Assembly: GCA_037178675.1 (NCBI GenBank)
Contig: JAYMGJ010000431.1
Coordinates: 62,001 to 126,000, forward strand
Origin: Scleroderma bovista
Taxonomy: Eukaryota; Basidiomycota; Agaricomycetes; Boletales; Sclerodermataceae
Reading direction: 5' to 3'
Length of the DNA stretch: 64,000 nucleotides
A program made the position numbers and the translations under genes. This document shows positions 1 to 11,901 of this stretch, piece after piece. Position 1 is the stretch's first letter; every line of letters starts with the position of its first letter. A model generated the notes under the pieces. It was not told where the DNA came from, made no database searches, and saw only the letters and a program-made list of their open reading frames with translations.

Positions 1-1988
1 CTCTCCAACAAAAGACGGTCAAATTTAGTGACGTACATGGCGTCGATGAGGTCAAACAGGTGTGATCTTGACCTTTTCGCGAATGAGTACCTTGATCCCT
101 CATACATATTAGGAACTCGCTGATGTCGTGGCTTTCTTGAAAGATCCGACCACGTTTGCCAGCCTTGGTGGTAAGCTTCCAAAAGGCATTCTTCTGACGG
201 GTCCCCCTGGTACTGGGAAAACAATGTTGGCAAGAGCTATCGCTGGGGAGGCCGGAGTCCCATTCTTCTTTGCTTCAGGATCCGAGTTTGAGGAAATGTT
301 TGTCGGCGTAGGCGCCAAACGTGTTCGCGAGCTGTTCGCCACTGCTCGCAAAAGACAGCCTGCCATCATATTCATCGACGAATTGGATGCTGTTGGTGGC
401 AAGCGATCCCAGCGTGACCAACACTATATGAAACAGACCCTGAACCAGCTATTAGTGGAAATGGACGGATTCCAACAGTCAGAGGGGGTTATCGTCGTTG
501 CTGCTACCAACTTTCCCCAAAGCTTAGATCCGTTAGTGCACTCCACGTCCGTTACACTGGTTCACTGACCGTCATCAGTGCTCTCACACGTCCGGGGCGC
601 TTTGACCGCCACATCGCCGTTCCACTTCCTGATATCCGTGGCAGAGTTCAGCTTCTTACTCACTTTATGAAGGATGTCGTCACAAGCAGGTGTACGCGCG
701 TCTTACCCCGTCTCAGAGCTTATTTCTCATTAACAAAATTTTTTCGTTGCAGCTGTTGATCCCATGGTTCTCGCCAGGGGGACATCTGGGTTCTCTGGCG
801 CGGAGTTACAGAATATGGTCAAGTTTGTTTGGCATTGGATGATCGTCCAGAACTTTAATTGACCAACAATTAGTCAGGCGGCTATTCAGGCTTCCAAAGA
901 AGGATGCAAGGAGATTACCCTCAAACATTTTGAATGGGCCAAGGTGGGGGTTATTTGGGCTGATGGGTTGTTTGAAGAGGGTTTATCTAGCCGCCTGACA
1001 GGACCGCATCATTCTGGGAGCTGAGCGAAAGAGTGCGTATATTGATGAGAAGAGCAAGTTGATGACGGCTTATCATGAGGTGGGTTGGGGAGCACACCAT
1101 GCGTGATACGGGGATCTCATTCGGGCATAGGGTGGACATGCCCTGGCTGCGCTGTACACCGAAGGGGCTATGCCCTTGCATAAGGTCACCTGCGTACCAC
1201 GAGGCCATGCGTTGGGCATCGTACGTATTTTCCCGTAATGGATGCCACCAACATAGTTGATCGGGCATTCTTCAGACGTCTCAGTTACCTGAGCGCGATA
1301 TGTTTTCGGTGACGCAGACGGAGTACAAGGCAATGATTGATGTGTGCATGGGAGGCCGTGTGGCGGAGAGTCAGAGTAGGTTCCGCACTGGACGTATCGT
1401 TGCGTGTCGATTGACAGTGTTGGGCAGTTTACGGAGTGGGTGGCTTGACGAGCGGTGCATCGAGCGATCTCCAGAAAGCCACGCGCACTGCAACGATGAT
1501 GGTCAAGGTAATCCCGATGCGGCTTATCGTGTGTTAAGCCCCAGCTGAGACACACGTGTTCCGGTAGAGATGGGGTTTCTCGGAAAAGGTTGGCCCTGTA
1601 TACTATCACGATTCAGAAAACGGTATGGGTTCCGCAACAAGGGAAAAGATTGATTCGGAGATCCGCAGGTGAGTGTGCGCCTCTATCTTGTTCGGTCGAC
1701 TTACCAAATGGTCACAGCATACTGCAACAGGCTGAGGTTCGTGTGATCAAGCTCTTGGAAGAGAAGAAAGAGGAGCTGCATCTGGTACGAAAATGTTTCT
1801 TTGGGCTATTGACTGGTTCTCAGCCTGTCGATGAACAGCTCGCGCACGCTTTAGTAGAGCATGAGACCCTGACAGCAGAGGAGGTGAGGAAGGTGATCAA
1901 GGGTGAACCGATAGTAAGAGTCGAAGAGAAAGTTTCCTCGGCCGCCATTCATGAGGACGCCAGGGAACCCTTACCTGCACCATCATGA
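1..1988 (+). CDS. YME1: i-AAA mitochondrial protease (YME1/FtsH family), 3' part
   Basis: Partial gene whose 5' end lies outside the window. It encodes the ATP-dependent zinc metalloprotease of the mitochondrial inner membrane that faces the intermembrane space. Exons as I read them: <1-59, 113-531, 579-685, 753-822, 874-944, about 1000-1079, 1131-1220, 1276-1369, 1428-1507, 1568-1668, 1718-1784, 1839-1988. Visible motifs are Walker A GPPGTGKT near 200, Walker B IIFIDE near 370, the second region of homology ending [10 protein letters not shown], and the metalloprotease site HEGGH, which is interrupted by the intron at 1080-1130. Then come [18 protein letters not shown] and [16 protein letters not shown], all hallmarks of FtsH peptidase domains, and a short acidic tail ending at the TGA at 1986. 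The third complete intron seems to start with GC rather than GT (686-752); otherwise the frame would shift. YME1 fits better than matrix m-AAA proteins because of the tail SEKVGPVYY. Family assignment is firm. Confidence 0.93.
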
Positions 1989-2770
1989 AGGCGGCCTTTG
2001 GAACCATAGATGAGTCATGGTAGTAGCACGGCATAATATCACCACTTACGAGGTTATCGGGCAACGTGCTGCTTCGCTTGTGGAAAATGCCTCACTCTAT
2101 GGCATCGATTTTTACCTTTGGGTACCTGCAGATAATGACCGGGCGGAATATGGAGATACGGGACCAAGTTGCCTGAGTTGGGAATAGCGACTCACAGGGG
2201 AAATGAAGGTACCTCTAAGATGGTTAATTTTGCGCAACACCAACTACCGCTGCGAAGCTGAAGAGAGACTTTGAACGGGGGTTCCTCTCTGCCCAGAATG
2301 GGGAGAACGGGGGCTCGAGGAAGCTTGCATGGACCGATAGTGACAGAGGTGTTTTGTTAGACGGTGGCAGGCTCAGGGAAGGCGTTTCCTCTACGAGCTC
2401 ATCGGGGCCTCGAGGCATCGCTGACGGGGCCACACGTCAAGTTGGACAGCGTCAAACGGGGTCACGTACCCGGGTCATGAGCAGGACAGGAGGGCTGCAG
2501 AATCGGGACTTGAAGTGTATGTAATATGGGATTTCAGCCTGCAAATTATTTGGGTTAAAAAGAGGGACTCCTGCAACGACTCGCTCACCGAGGCCAGTTG
2601 TCGAGGAGGACAGCATTCGTCCAGACGAAACCTTACTTGACGGATCGAGCTCGCTCAAAGGGCAGTGCTCCATCGTCGGATATCATCATTATCGTCAGTC
2701 CTTCCCCCTCCTCCTACCTCCGCCGAGATGCGTTCCCCGACATTTCACTGATATAGCACATCTCACAAGG
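1989..2770. other. Stretch without a recognised gene downstream of YME1
   Basis: No family is recognisable here. One + strand frame stays open from about 2228 to 2515 with an S/G/R-rich composition, and could be a relic or part of a gene ending at the small protein that follows. The opposite strand is also partly open, so this is weak evidence. The DNA before 2771 is pyrimidine-rich. Confidence 0.4.
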
Positions 2771-3046
2771 ATGTGTCACCGTCTGCTTAGGTTCATCAAG
2801 TACACCATATGCGGCCACAACGCCTACCAAAGTGGCTCCCTCGTCGACTGTGGCTCACCAAACTGCACCATCAGCAACCGCCACCCGGCCGACTGCTCCC
2901 CGTGTGTCTGCCGCAGGTACTACGGGTCCGTCCTCTGTCCCCGTCCCCGCCACCGCTCACCACTAACCAGCCGTGTGCAGCCAGCCTCACCGGCAAGTTC
3001 TCCGAGAAGTGAGCTGCTCTCATCTTCGGCCCACCGTCCGTCCTGA
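2771..3046 (+). CDS. Small cysteine-rich CGH-type protein (agaricomycete family)
   Basis: Starts at the ATG at 2771. The first 48 or so residues have a regular cysteine/histidine pattern: YTICGH, VDCGSPNC, HPADCSPCVC. I know this arrangement from many short, unnamed agaricomycete proteins; no function is established, and metal binding by the Cys/His residues is only an inference. Without splicing the frame runs to the TGA ending at 3046, but the tail after CVCRR is low in complexity. A plausible donor at 2917 (CAG|GTACTA) suggests that the real protein is spliced and ends differently. A second stretch with the same spacing occurs near 53,180. No signal peptide is visible. Confidence 0.55.
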   Translation: MCHRLLRFIKYTICGHNAYQSGSLVDCGSPNCTISNRHPADCSPCVCRRYYGSVLCPRPRHRSPLTSRVQPASPASSPRSELLSSSAHRPS

Positions 3047-3150
3047 TCCGCTCCCCCACACTAGGTTCCCGACAGGTGTCCCATATGTAGCCGCTCCTCA
3101 TCGTAACCTTGTCTTTCAGCTATACAGTTCGGACTCAGGAAATATCCATG

Positions 3151-6100
3151 TCATATATCAAGATCGACTAGCATGTCATCGTTGATACCTCCATCTCCAT
3201 ACTCATCTTCGTCCATCTCTTCGTCGCCTCTCTGTCCTTCTGCTAGTAATATCGCCTGTTCTTTCTGCTTCGCTTGCGCCCTTTCCACGTCTTCCAGCGT
3301 CCAAAGAGATACTCCTGTTTGGTTTTCATTCGGGTTCTGTGAAATCGTTCGCATAAATAGTTTCGACAGTGTCACCGCCATGTCCGTGGAAAGATTAGAT
3401 GCCACCTCAGTAATATACTGATTTATCCATCGAGGAAGCTTCGCTCGTTTGTCCGCCCGAGCAAACCGCTGTTCTCTCTTAGCCATGCCAACATTCGGAA
3501 CAACCGGGGCCCCATACCTTGTCCGCAAAAACCATCAGCCCCCAGTCCGTCTTCCCACGTAGCACTCGCCCAACACACTGCGCCGCGTTCCGCATCGCAT
3601 CGAACCCAAGGAACTCAGATTCTCGGATTCGATAAGCATCCCGCAGGTACTCCAGGCGTGCCTTCAATATACGACTCTCGGTATATTGGTAAGGCACCCT
3701 GTCATGAGTTCAATCAAATGGCTCCCCAAGTCTTCCCCGTCACCTACCCGAACATGATGACAGCTCTCCCATAGTTGTGGTCAAAGTCAATTCCTTCCGA
3801 CACCTTGCCCCTAGCGACAGATAGCAGTACCGCACCACGACCGTTATCGCACGCCTGGCCCACTGTCAGTTCTGTGAATAAACAGTCCCAAAATAAACCC
3901 ACCCGCCGATAGTTCTCAAGCGCTATGCTCGTTTCATTTGCATCCGGCGTCTCCACGAATATGAGCTTATGCTTCCACACTTCAGTCAAAATACCCTGCC
4001 CGAGGAATGGTCAGGCAACCAAGGGGCAATACGGAATTAGCGATTTACCATGTCATTCCACGCTGCGACTATAGATTCCATATATAAATAGCTGGGAAAG
4101 AACGCAACGATTCCATCGGGAACGATCTTGCTGTATTCGACCAGAATGCTGCCGAAATTCCTCACCACTGCCGGGTCATTCCGAACTTCGAATCGGGAGC
4201 TGATGGCAACTTGATCACTCCCACGAGTAATAACCTGGAACGTCGTCACAAACGATCTCAAGTCGGCCATGTATTCAAGAACACCCACCAGTGGTAAAAA
4301 GGAATTGCGTGCCAGGGTCATAGGGTATGTTTCTTGGACAACAGGGGTAAATTGAAGCATCTTGGGATACATGTCGAGGGGTGAGATCGTCCCAGATGTA
4401 ATGACCACACTGCTGAAACGCTCAAACACCGGCTTTATGGCTATTGATGGATCAAGACACCTGTCACACACACAATCAGCAAGGTAAATGCAAAGGCTAG
4501 TGAGAAGACGAACGTAAAGTGAAATACGGGATTTGGGACGGTTGCATTATCCGTCTCAAAAGGTTCAAGAATGAGTAAGAAACCTACAGGGGTGGTAAAC
4601 ATCAATGAACGGCAGGCCATGCTGGGAACTTGCCTTTGTCATAAGTTGCGACAAGTGTAGCAAAGCCAGCGACCTTCTGTAGCGCGGAGTGCTCGTCCAA
4701 ACGACTCAGTTCCAACGTCCGGATCAAGGACTGAAGCCGTTCTGCACAGAACCTAAAGGACACGCATCATGAACATTCCTTTCCCCAGTCATTGAACCCA
4801 CCGTAAAGGTCGTCTTTCGATGTAGGTAATATCTTTCAAGTGCTGCAGGAATGAAAGAGGTGTTTCCGCCACAACATGTAGTACACGCATGCGAGTCTGC
4901 TTACTGGTCAGTATAATTACCAAGGAGATATGAGTCGCTTGCTTTGAGGTACTCCACAAAACGCTTGAGAAATGCAACAAAATGCTCGGCTTTCCGAATG
5001 TTTCCGGGGATCGCTTCCTTCACCAGGTCATCAGGCAGCACTGAATATGTTTGGTCGTCAGTTTGTCAGTCGAAGCGTCACTGGCTTCACTTGCCAGGAT
5101 TAGTCATAAACGCATCCTCGTCGGAAGTGTCTATTATTGACTCTTGCAAGCCTTCCACCAACCTGGCATATTCATTTTGCAGCTTAGTAGCATCAGTCGT
5201 CTTGATCCTACCAACTGTGAGTGTTATTCGAGGAAAATATCGTGGCGCACTCACTCCTCGATCTTTTCTCCGAGTCTTATGACACTTCGCGCGGCTGAAT
5301 CAAGCATTGGCCGAGTAAGATCTATACTGAGCGACTCGATACACACGTTATCTAGAACAAACCATGGTCAGCGATCTACACCGTATACGATGCACGTACC
5401 GATGTTGTGCGCTTCATCAAAAACAACAATGGCATCATTCGAGAGCTCTTTCGATACTTGCTCTGCCACTTTGGGATCCAACAAATAATGAAAAGAATAG
5501 ATGATCACGTCAACGAATGACAACTTTATGCCGTGTCAGACTATCTCGAGGATACCCTGCGTCACTCACCATCCTTCGAACAGTAAAATAGGGACATGTG
5601 ACATGCTCTCGACCATACTCGAGAACATCTGCAAGCGTCCATATCCCATGAGGAATAAGGTTTCCTGGGTCAAAGCTTTCGAGGTTCTGTGGATGATGAG
5701 TGTTTGAGCAAAGAAAGCTGCACGCGAATGAGCTACCTCATGCCACTGGCAGAGTTCAACTGAACCAGGATTTTCACGCCCCTTCGCGCAAGCTAAGGAA
5801 TTGGTCAAATCCCGACATCGTGCATCAACAACTTTCCCCTTCTTCTCCTTGGATACCTGGCATATACACACGCTGTGAGCTAAAAGGGCTATGTCGGAAG
5901 GAGTACACCCTCGTTACGCGCACCTCTGAATGTATGCACAGGTTCTTTCGACTCGTCAAGCCAATTCCCGTGAACCTCTCCTCCTTCAACTTGTCCTCTG
6001 GCGTTTCAGCACACGAAATACGGTACTTCATTAGTCGCTTCAGCTCGGCCAAGGCCTTCTCGATTTCGGGCACCGTTCGTGAGCAGTATATGAGTTTCCG

Positions 6101-6518
6101 CTTGGTAGGATGGAACTGCAGACTTCGCGGTCAGTAATATAGATGTGTCGAATAGCGTCACTGCAACCTGTTGATATGATACGATCAAGGACAATAACGA
6201 AACCGTCTTCCCCGTCCCCGAAGGCATCTCGAGGACACAGTGCCCCTAAAGGAGCAGGGTTAGTGTGCCCACGGCTCCTTGGGATCCAAACGAACACACA
6301 GTTGCATCCAGTGTCCTCTTGAGGTCACACATGTAGGCAAATTGCTCTTGCGGGGCATCCAGCACGTTGAATGGCGTTCATTGCTGGAGACTCACCAGGA
6401 TATATGCGGTCATAAGGGAAGATGATCTGTCGCATCGGGCTTCAGCTGTTTTCTGCATTCACCGGAAGACACCGAGTCGAAGAATACATACGGGCAGATT
6501 GTCTATATAGAATTTCAT
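3151..6518 (-). CDS. RAD3: TFIIH DNA helicase RAD3/XPD (ERCC2)
   Basis: 5'-3' DNA helicase of the TFIIH core, acting in nucleotide excision repair and promoter opening. The start ATG is at 6518 (first exon MKFYIDNLP), followed by [10 protein letters not shown]. Motif I is MPSGTGKT near 6220. [18 protein letters not shown] follows, then the iron-sulphur cluster cysteines (NLCIH, ARCRDL, LCQWHE). The DEAH box is read as VVFDEAHN near 5415, in helicase superfamily 2. The C-terminal half contains [15 protein letters not shown] near 4400, FFPSYLYME near 4080, [13 protein letters not shown] near 3790, and [14 protein letters not shown] near 3440. It ends with an acidic tail (MLVDLDI, stop at 3151). 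The gene has more than ten short introns. The same-strand gap to the GH5 gene's stop is 288 bp. Identification is secure; exact splice sites were checked only at the ends. Confidence 0.93.
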
Positions 6519-6806
6519 GTCTGTCGACGCTTAGGACCACTGGAGAAGACTGAGACAGAGAACAAATCGAAACTTGCGGCGCGTTAACTTTGTCAGTGAG
6601 CACGTGACTGCAGGCAAAGACTTTTCCAAATTGTTTCACAAGGTACATAGACTGTCTTACACTAAACCATGTCCAAACGATACGAAACCGTCACGGAGAG
6701 CAATCAATACAAAGTACATTGTTCGTAAAACCATCTGATCATGAAATATCCGTACCCAAACAAGGGTGAAATGTCGTTGTCATTACGAATATAGGTTGTG
6801 CAGCAT

Positions 6807-9081
6807 TCAGTCGGACGCAATGTTCTGAGAAGTGGTCTTCATCACTTGTTGGATGCCAGTATTACCATTACTGTGTTGTGGTTGAGTTCCACAAGTGCGC
6901 ATTGGATTCGCACACAGTAAACATACCTGGAGTAACCGTCGTTTGGCGAAATACCCGTCGTGTCCTTACTTGGCGCCGTGCCTGTTGTATCAGAAGAGGG
7001 AGAGATTCCAGTGATGCCGGGACTGATAGTTGTACCCGTCACGGCCGTCAAGTTCATCTGTCCCCACTATTCGCCCTCCAGAATCAGTACCACAAAGAAA
7101 CGTAAGGCATATTCGGCACACCTGGTAGGGAATCATGCCTGCCACATTGGAGGAGACACTGGCTATAAAGGTCACATATCGTCAACTGTGGGTGTGTGCG
7201 AAAAAGGTGGGATGCGAACTGTCCATCCATGTTGAGTAGGCGTCAGTTTGTTGTTGATTGGTCACACCATATGGATCGGTAGTGAAAGTAGTTGACGCTG
7301 TCCAAGTAGGAAGGTCTGTCAAACCCAACTGATGCCGCGAGATATCATCACTTACAGGGACTAGATTCATATGGCGCAGTGGTCATATTGAAAGGCACAA
7401 AGTCAGGCGCGTTGCCTTGCGTAACCAAACCAAATGAAGTCATTATCAGGGGCTTCCCAACGCTACACGAAGTGAACATCCAATGACCAACAAAAAATCT
7501 GCAAAAGAAACGCACGCAGAGGCAGATTGTGCTTGGTTAGTTATCCAATCAACACCCTGGCTAACGAGATTGTCGTATGTTGACGAGCTCGGGTCATATG
7601 GCGAATAGGACTGCTGATCCGGGAACAACTGGAACGTACCGAAGCTAACACCCGGGATATTCATGATATCCTGGCTATCAACTCCATATGATCCGTCGTA
7701 AGTGGAACCAACACCCTGAGACTGCTGACGTCTCGTGGCTTGAACAAGATCAGAAACGCCAATCACGACATACGAGGATGTTACCTGTTGCTGCCCAACG
7801 ACCTCTGACACGGATTCCATCTTTTTTAAGTGTCCCAGAGCGTATGGCAGCTTCCCTGTTGAGGCGCTTGGTCTCCGTGCGTTTACGGAGGATTTGCTTA
7901 GAGGTCACAGGAGTGCTGCGCTTCTTCGATCCCGGGGCTGGAGAGGGTTGTGGAGCCGGGGGAGGTGTCAACGGGTAAAGCTTTGGGCAGTCCATGCACA
8001 TAAACCCCTGGGTCCTGTAATCCGGTGAGAATAAGTAGCGATTGGTGAGGATTGACACCTACCCTGACGAAACGAGATGATTGGGATCGATGGAATGAAT
8101 ATGGTCAGCCATTGTTGCATGCCACTGGGTGACTGTCTCTGTGGTACAATCAGAAGTGGCAGGTAATGTGGAGCTACACCTATAAGGTGGGGTATCATAT
8201 ACCTGCGAATCATGCAAAACAACGGACTGACCTGGCATCGTTGGCAATTTCCCAGCTGAGGACCCCTGTACAGTTCATGTAACGGGAGACCACCTGTGCC
8301 GTATAGTTCTTGAAAGCATCCACAAGGGTTTGATTCGTATAGAATTGATCGTGGTGGGTAAGGCCAAACTGACGAACATATATATCCATACCCCCTATGA
8401 CCATGATCAGTGATTGTCACAGCTTTGGAACTAGTAGGTACCGTAGTCATTGGAAAGATAGTTTCGGGGCAAAGTAACCGCTGGGGAATCGTTGTGCCGA
8501 GTATGAAGCGAAGTTCCGCCGCCATTCGCCGATCCCAGAGGATACCAGTTGTTTGTCAAGGACAATATGACATATAGCCCGCGCTGTTCCGCCATCCGAA
8601 TGACAGTGTCCAACCTTTGCAATCCATTAGGCCCATCGTTGATGCTAATTGTGCCATTCTGAACTAGCTGGAACCAGGTGCCATTCTGGGGAACGGTGTC
8701 CACATCTGGTCATGCCAGATTAGTCCCGGAATTGGAATTGAGTACGAAGCAAACCATTGAAGGCCCAGACCCTGATCACTTTCGCTCCAGTGGCAGAGAT
8801 ATTGCCAAGGGTGTTCCAGATGTCATTGTCGGTGTTCAAGGCTGTCAACCAGTAGGCATTTGTACCAACAAATCTGAATTTGCTGCAAGTTACGGAGTCA
8901 GGAAACCTTCGCAGGAGGATATCTGGTTGGGCGGACCTGCCGTTGACAATGAAGGAAGTACCATCTGTCTGCACGAATGGGTTCGAGTTTCGCTTGGCCT
9001 TGATTCCTGAGGGGGGTATCGCCAGGGCAGGGAGCAGCAAGGCGGCCAAGGTCGTCAGTGAGAGCCAGAGGTTGACCTTCA
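6807..9081 (-). CDS. Secreted GH5 (mannanase-like) protein with noncanonical catalytic residues
   Basis: The start ATG at 9081 is followed by a signal peptide (WLSLTTLAALLLPALA) and a dibasic KAKR site. The fold follows GH5 subfamily 7 endo-beta-mannanases: KFRFVGTNAYWL, VIRVWAFNG, QNGTWFQLVQNG, GLYVILSLTNNW, and FGLTHHDQFYTNQTL. It continues with TQWHATMADHI, DPNHLVSSG, YDGSYGVDSQDI and FGTFQLFPDQ. The position usually written NEP/NEA (acid/base Glu) reads ANDAR near 8235, and the usual nucleophile motif (EEFG) reads MTSFG near 7450. Mannan hydrolysis is therefore doubtful. A basic linker (KKRSTPVTSKQ...) interrupts the barrel. The C-terminus is Ser/Thr/Gly-rich with TTGISPNDGYS, ending at 6807 after one more intron. 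The same altered motifs may mark a conserved agaricomycete clade (from memory, not checked). Confidence 0.85.
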
Positions 9082-9808
9082 TGGTGGCGCCTAAGCACAC
9101 CGGGGACGTTTGGACCTTCAGGGGGCACTGGGAAGGACCGAGAATAGAGGGTTGGCATGAGTCTTATAGGGAAAGTGAATGAGCGTATCAAACCGGCACA
9201 TGTCGTCCCATGGAAAGAACACGGCATCAGGAAGACAAGAACCCGTGTTCCATCTGGCATCCCGGCATTTCATCAAGGTGGCGGGATGGAGAAAAATACC
9301 TCATTTCCATGGTTCAAGCGGCAGCCGTGGCGAGGCGACATCAAATTTATCACACTATGGGTCCACTAACACTCACCATTGTCGAGCATTGACTCGCACA
9401 ACTCCATGCAGCAGACATAGTATTAATGGACACAAAATCCCCCTAACGTCAAGGAATATCTGTAGGCCCGTAAAAATGCGATACAACAGGAAGGATCACT
9501 CTTCCAGACCTGGCTAAAAACTTCTAGAGATCACATTGGTGGCTGGCGTGCTAGGGTCAGTGATGGGGTAGTGCCCTGTAGTGCCGTACACCGTACCGCA
9601 AAGCACCTCGTTTCTAGCGGCCACATCTCGTCAAGTGACCTGCCACACAACTAGTCCAGCCGCACGAGCGATCATTGGTCTGAAACGAGGCAAGTGAAAC
9701 TGACAGGACTATGTATTACATAAGCGCATATCCTAGTTCAAGCGACGTGTTTGTATTTCGACGTCATCATTCTTGGGGCGTTAGACCCACCCTGACTGAA
9801 CCTGCAGT
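9082..9808. other. Intergenic, divergent upstream region of GH5 and TPR genes
   Basis: These 727 bp separate two divergently transcribed starts. Short open frames overlap on both strands near 9150-9500, but none has a recognisable domain. I see no clear TATA box. The region presumably carries both promoters. Confidence 0.5.
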
Positions 9809-11401
9809 ATGGTAACGTGCCACACCGTGCTGCTGAGGACATTGATGAGGAGATCCCCTATGCTGCGACCTCCTCTTTCAACCTCTCTGTGGATACGCAG
9901 AGGGCTTCAGTCACAAAGCAACGACAAGCAACCTCCCTCATTACCTCCGTCTCAAGGCGGCAATTATTCTTCTATCTCTATACAAGATCAATTATCTCGT
10001 TCAGCCGAATTTGCGTTCGATTTTTTCCGGCGCTTTGCGAAGCTCTCCCTACTTGGTATTTTCGCAATTGGAGCGACCGGCTTAACCGCATTCGAGGGAG
10101 CTCATTTTTGGGTCGAGAACGTCGAGCTCCTACCAGATACGGATCCCGAGACCAGACGCTGGGAATGGGACCGTGATGCCGAAAGGTGGTCGGGTGGCGA
10201 TGAGTGTGGTACAGATGCTGCTCTTGGATTCAAAGGGAGACATGCGGTGAGGGCTGCGTGGATGGTCGAAAATTGGGGCATTGGCTCCCAAGCAGGCAGT
10301 GTAAGGCCTACCTCACCGGCTAGTCAAGGGGTTCGAGGATCTGGTGAGCTCAATATCGTGGATGCTCGCTTGGGTAGTGCAGAGGGGTTCCTGTCGCGTG
10401 CACTCGAGGCTGCAAAGGATGTTATGCCCTCTGGGAAACTGCACCCACAAACCCCTCTTGAACTGACCACGCGTCGTGCCTCAGTTTTGGAGCGCATGGG
10501 CACCAAGGATGCCTTGTTTGACGCTCGTTCCGACTATGAACACGTCTGGTTTGGTCTTTCTGGCAAAGGTCCAGAGGCTTGTCGTACTGCTCTGAAACTC
10601 GGAGACCTCAATTTCCGGCTGGGAGACTACGGTGATGCAATAGAGTGGTGGGCGCGGACAATCGGCATGACCCAGGGGGGTCGACAGGCTGAGGGAACCG
10701 CACCCCCCATTATTTCACAGACTATCCCTTCATCTCCGTCTGCACAGCGCACACTTGCTTCTGCGTTGGTGTCGCTGTCTGCGTATTATTCGACGTCCCA
10801 CAAACTCAAAGAAGCGCAGGAGACGCAACATACTGCCCTTTCCCTGCTACGGTCCATTCCCGCTCCCACTAGCATCACCTCACCCCCTCACCTCTTACAT
10901 GTACTATATTTACTTCACCGCTCCTCGCTTATATCCATCCACCTTGCGGAGGTTCTCTATGCTACCCGTTCATCGCATGAATCCTCGCTGAAACATCTAT
11001 CTAAAGCCGCAGAATCTGCAGAACACATTGTTCTTTCACTTTCTGGAAGAGCGTTACAAAGTACCGGTGCACAAATACCACATGCTGACACATCTTTGAT
11101 GCAAGCATTTACGAAATCGACATCCATGCGCAAGCCAGCCAGAGCACTGCTTCGTGACGCCCGCCGTACGGCGGCTGAGGCGTGGAATTTGATGGGGATT
11201 CTCAACGAACAAAACAGCATGACTAAGGCGCTCGATTGCTATGAACGTGCGCTAGCATGGGCTGGTGTTCCATCGGGTGGCGCCGAGAGCTCTCGTAGAC
11301 CAGGAGAGGGCATTCCGGAAGCGGAATGGAATGCACTGTGGAGGAACTACGTGCGAGCTCGCGAGGAGGTACGGAGCCAAGAAAGGGCTATACCATCATA
11401 G
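9809..11401 (+). CDS. Mitochondrial inner-membrane TPR protein
   Basis: Intronless 530-residue frame, unusual beside its intron-rich neighbours. The N-terminus is rich in Arg/Ser/Leu and poor in acidic residues (LLRTLMRRSPMLRP), like a mitochondrial targeting sequence. One hydrophobic segment near residues 78-97 (LSLLGIFAIGATGLTAFEG) is likely a membrane anchor. The rest has helical TPR-like units: FRLGDYGDAIEWWART near 270, SLSAYYSTSHKLKEAQETQ near 325, and AWNLMGILNEQNSMTKALDCYERALAWAG near 475. The layout (presequence, single membrane span, TPRs) resembles the yeast Yme1 adaptor Mgr3, and a YME1 gene lies 8 kb away. That link is speculation; the sequence alone supports only a mitochondrial TPR membrane protein. 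Confidence 0.75.
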   Translation: MVTCHTVLLRTLMRRSPMLRPPLSTSLWIRRGLQSQSNDKQPPSLPPSQGGNYSSISIQDQLSRSAEFAFDFFRRFAKLSLLGIFAIGATGLTAFEGAHFWVENVELLPDTDPETRRWEWDRDAERWSGGDECGTDAALGFKGRHAVRAAWMVENWGIGSQAGSVRPTSPASQGVRGSGELNIVDARLGSAEGFLSRALEAAKDVMPSGKLHPQTPLELTTRRASVLERMGTKDALFDARSDYEHVWFGLSGKGPEACRTALKLGDLNFRLGDYGDAIEWWARTIGMTQGGRQAEGTAPPIISQTIPSSPSAQRTLASALVSLSAYYSTSHKLKEAQETQHTALSLLRSIPAPTSITSPPHLLHVLYLLHRSSLISIHLAEVLYATRSSHESSLKHLSKAAESAEHIVLSLSGRALQSTGAQIPHADTSLMQAFTKSTSMRKPARALLRDARRTAAEAWNLMGILNEQNSMTKALDCYERALAWAGVPSGGAESSRRPGEGIPEAEWNALWRNYVRAREEVRSQERAIPS

Positions 11402-11901
11402 AGGGAAGCCCTTTAGAGTGTCAAGTTGTATCGTGATCCAGATACTAATCATATCATTCGATCGAAGCGATTACAGCGTCACCAAGATTTGACTTATTTG
11501 TCTGAAAGGGATTGACCATATTGTCATTTGCTTCCCCATAAAGTCTGCACTTGGAAGCATCACTGATATCAATGATTTCAACGAACCCAATCTTACCACA
11601 TCGCTGATTCCGACCTAGTAAGTTTCTAACGCAGACAGCACAGCAAATATGATTCGCTCAGGTGGTCATTCAGATAGTGAAGCAAGGTGGTCTTCTGTGG
11701 TTGCTTGGCTGTGATATCTGATGGACTGAATCGACAAACTATGCACCGCACCGATGAGGCCTTGCCTTCATGCAAGACAGCTTCCGGTCAACTGAGCTTT
11801 AGATGTAATATTCAATAACCCCTAGCCGCCGTCGTGTCACGTGTCATGATGCAGACCATGTTCCGTTGACCGTCACTCCCAACAGTCTTCCACCGTCGCA
11901 G
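11402..11901. other. Intergenic region upstream of PTC7
   Basis: This is the 3' flank of the TPR gene and 5' flank of PTC7. I see no further gene. The PTC7 frame is open for at least 12 codons upstream of its first ATG at 11902, without another in-frame ATG. Confidence 0.5.
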
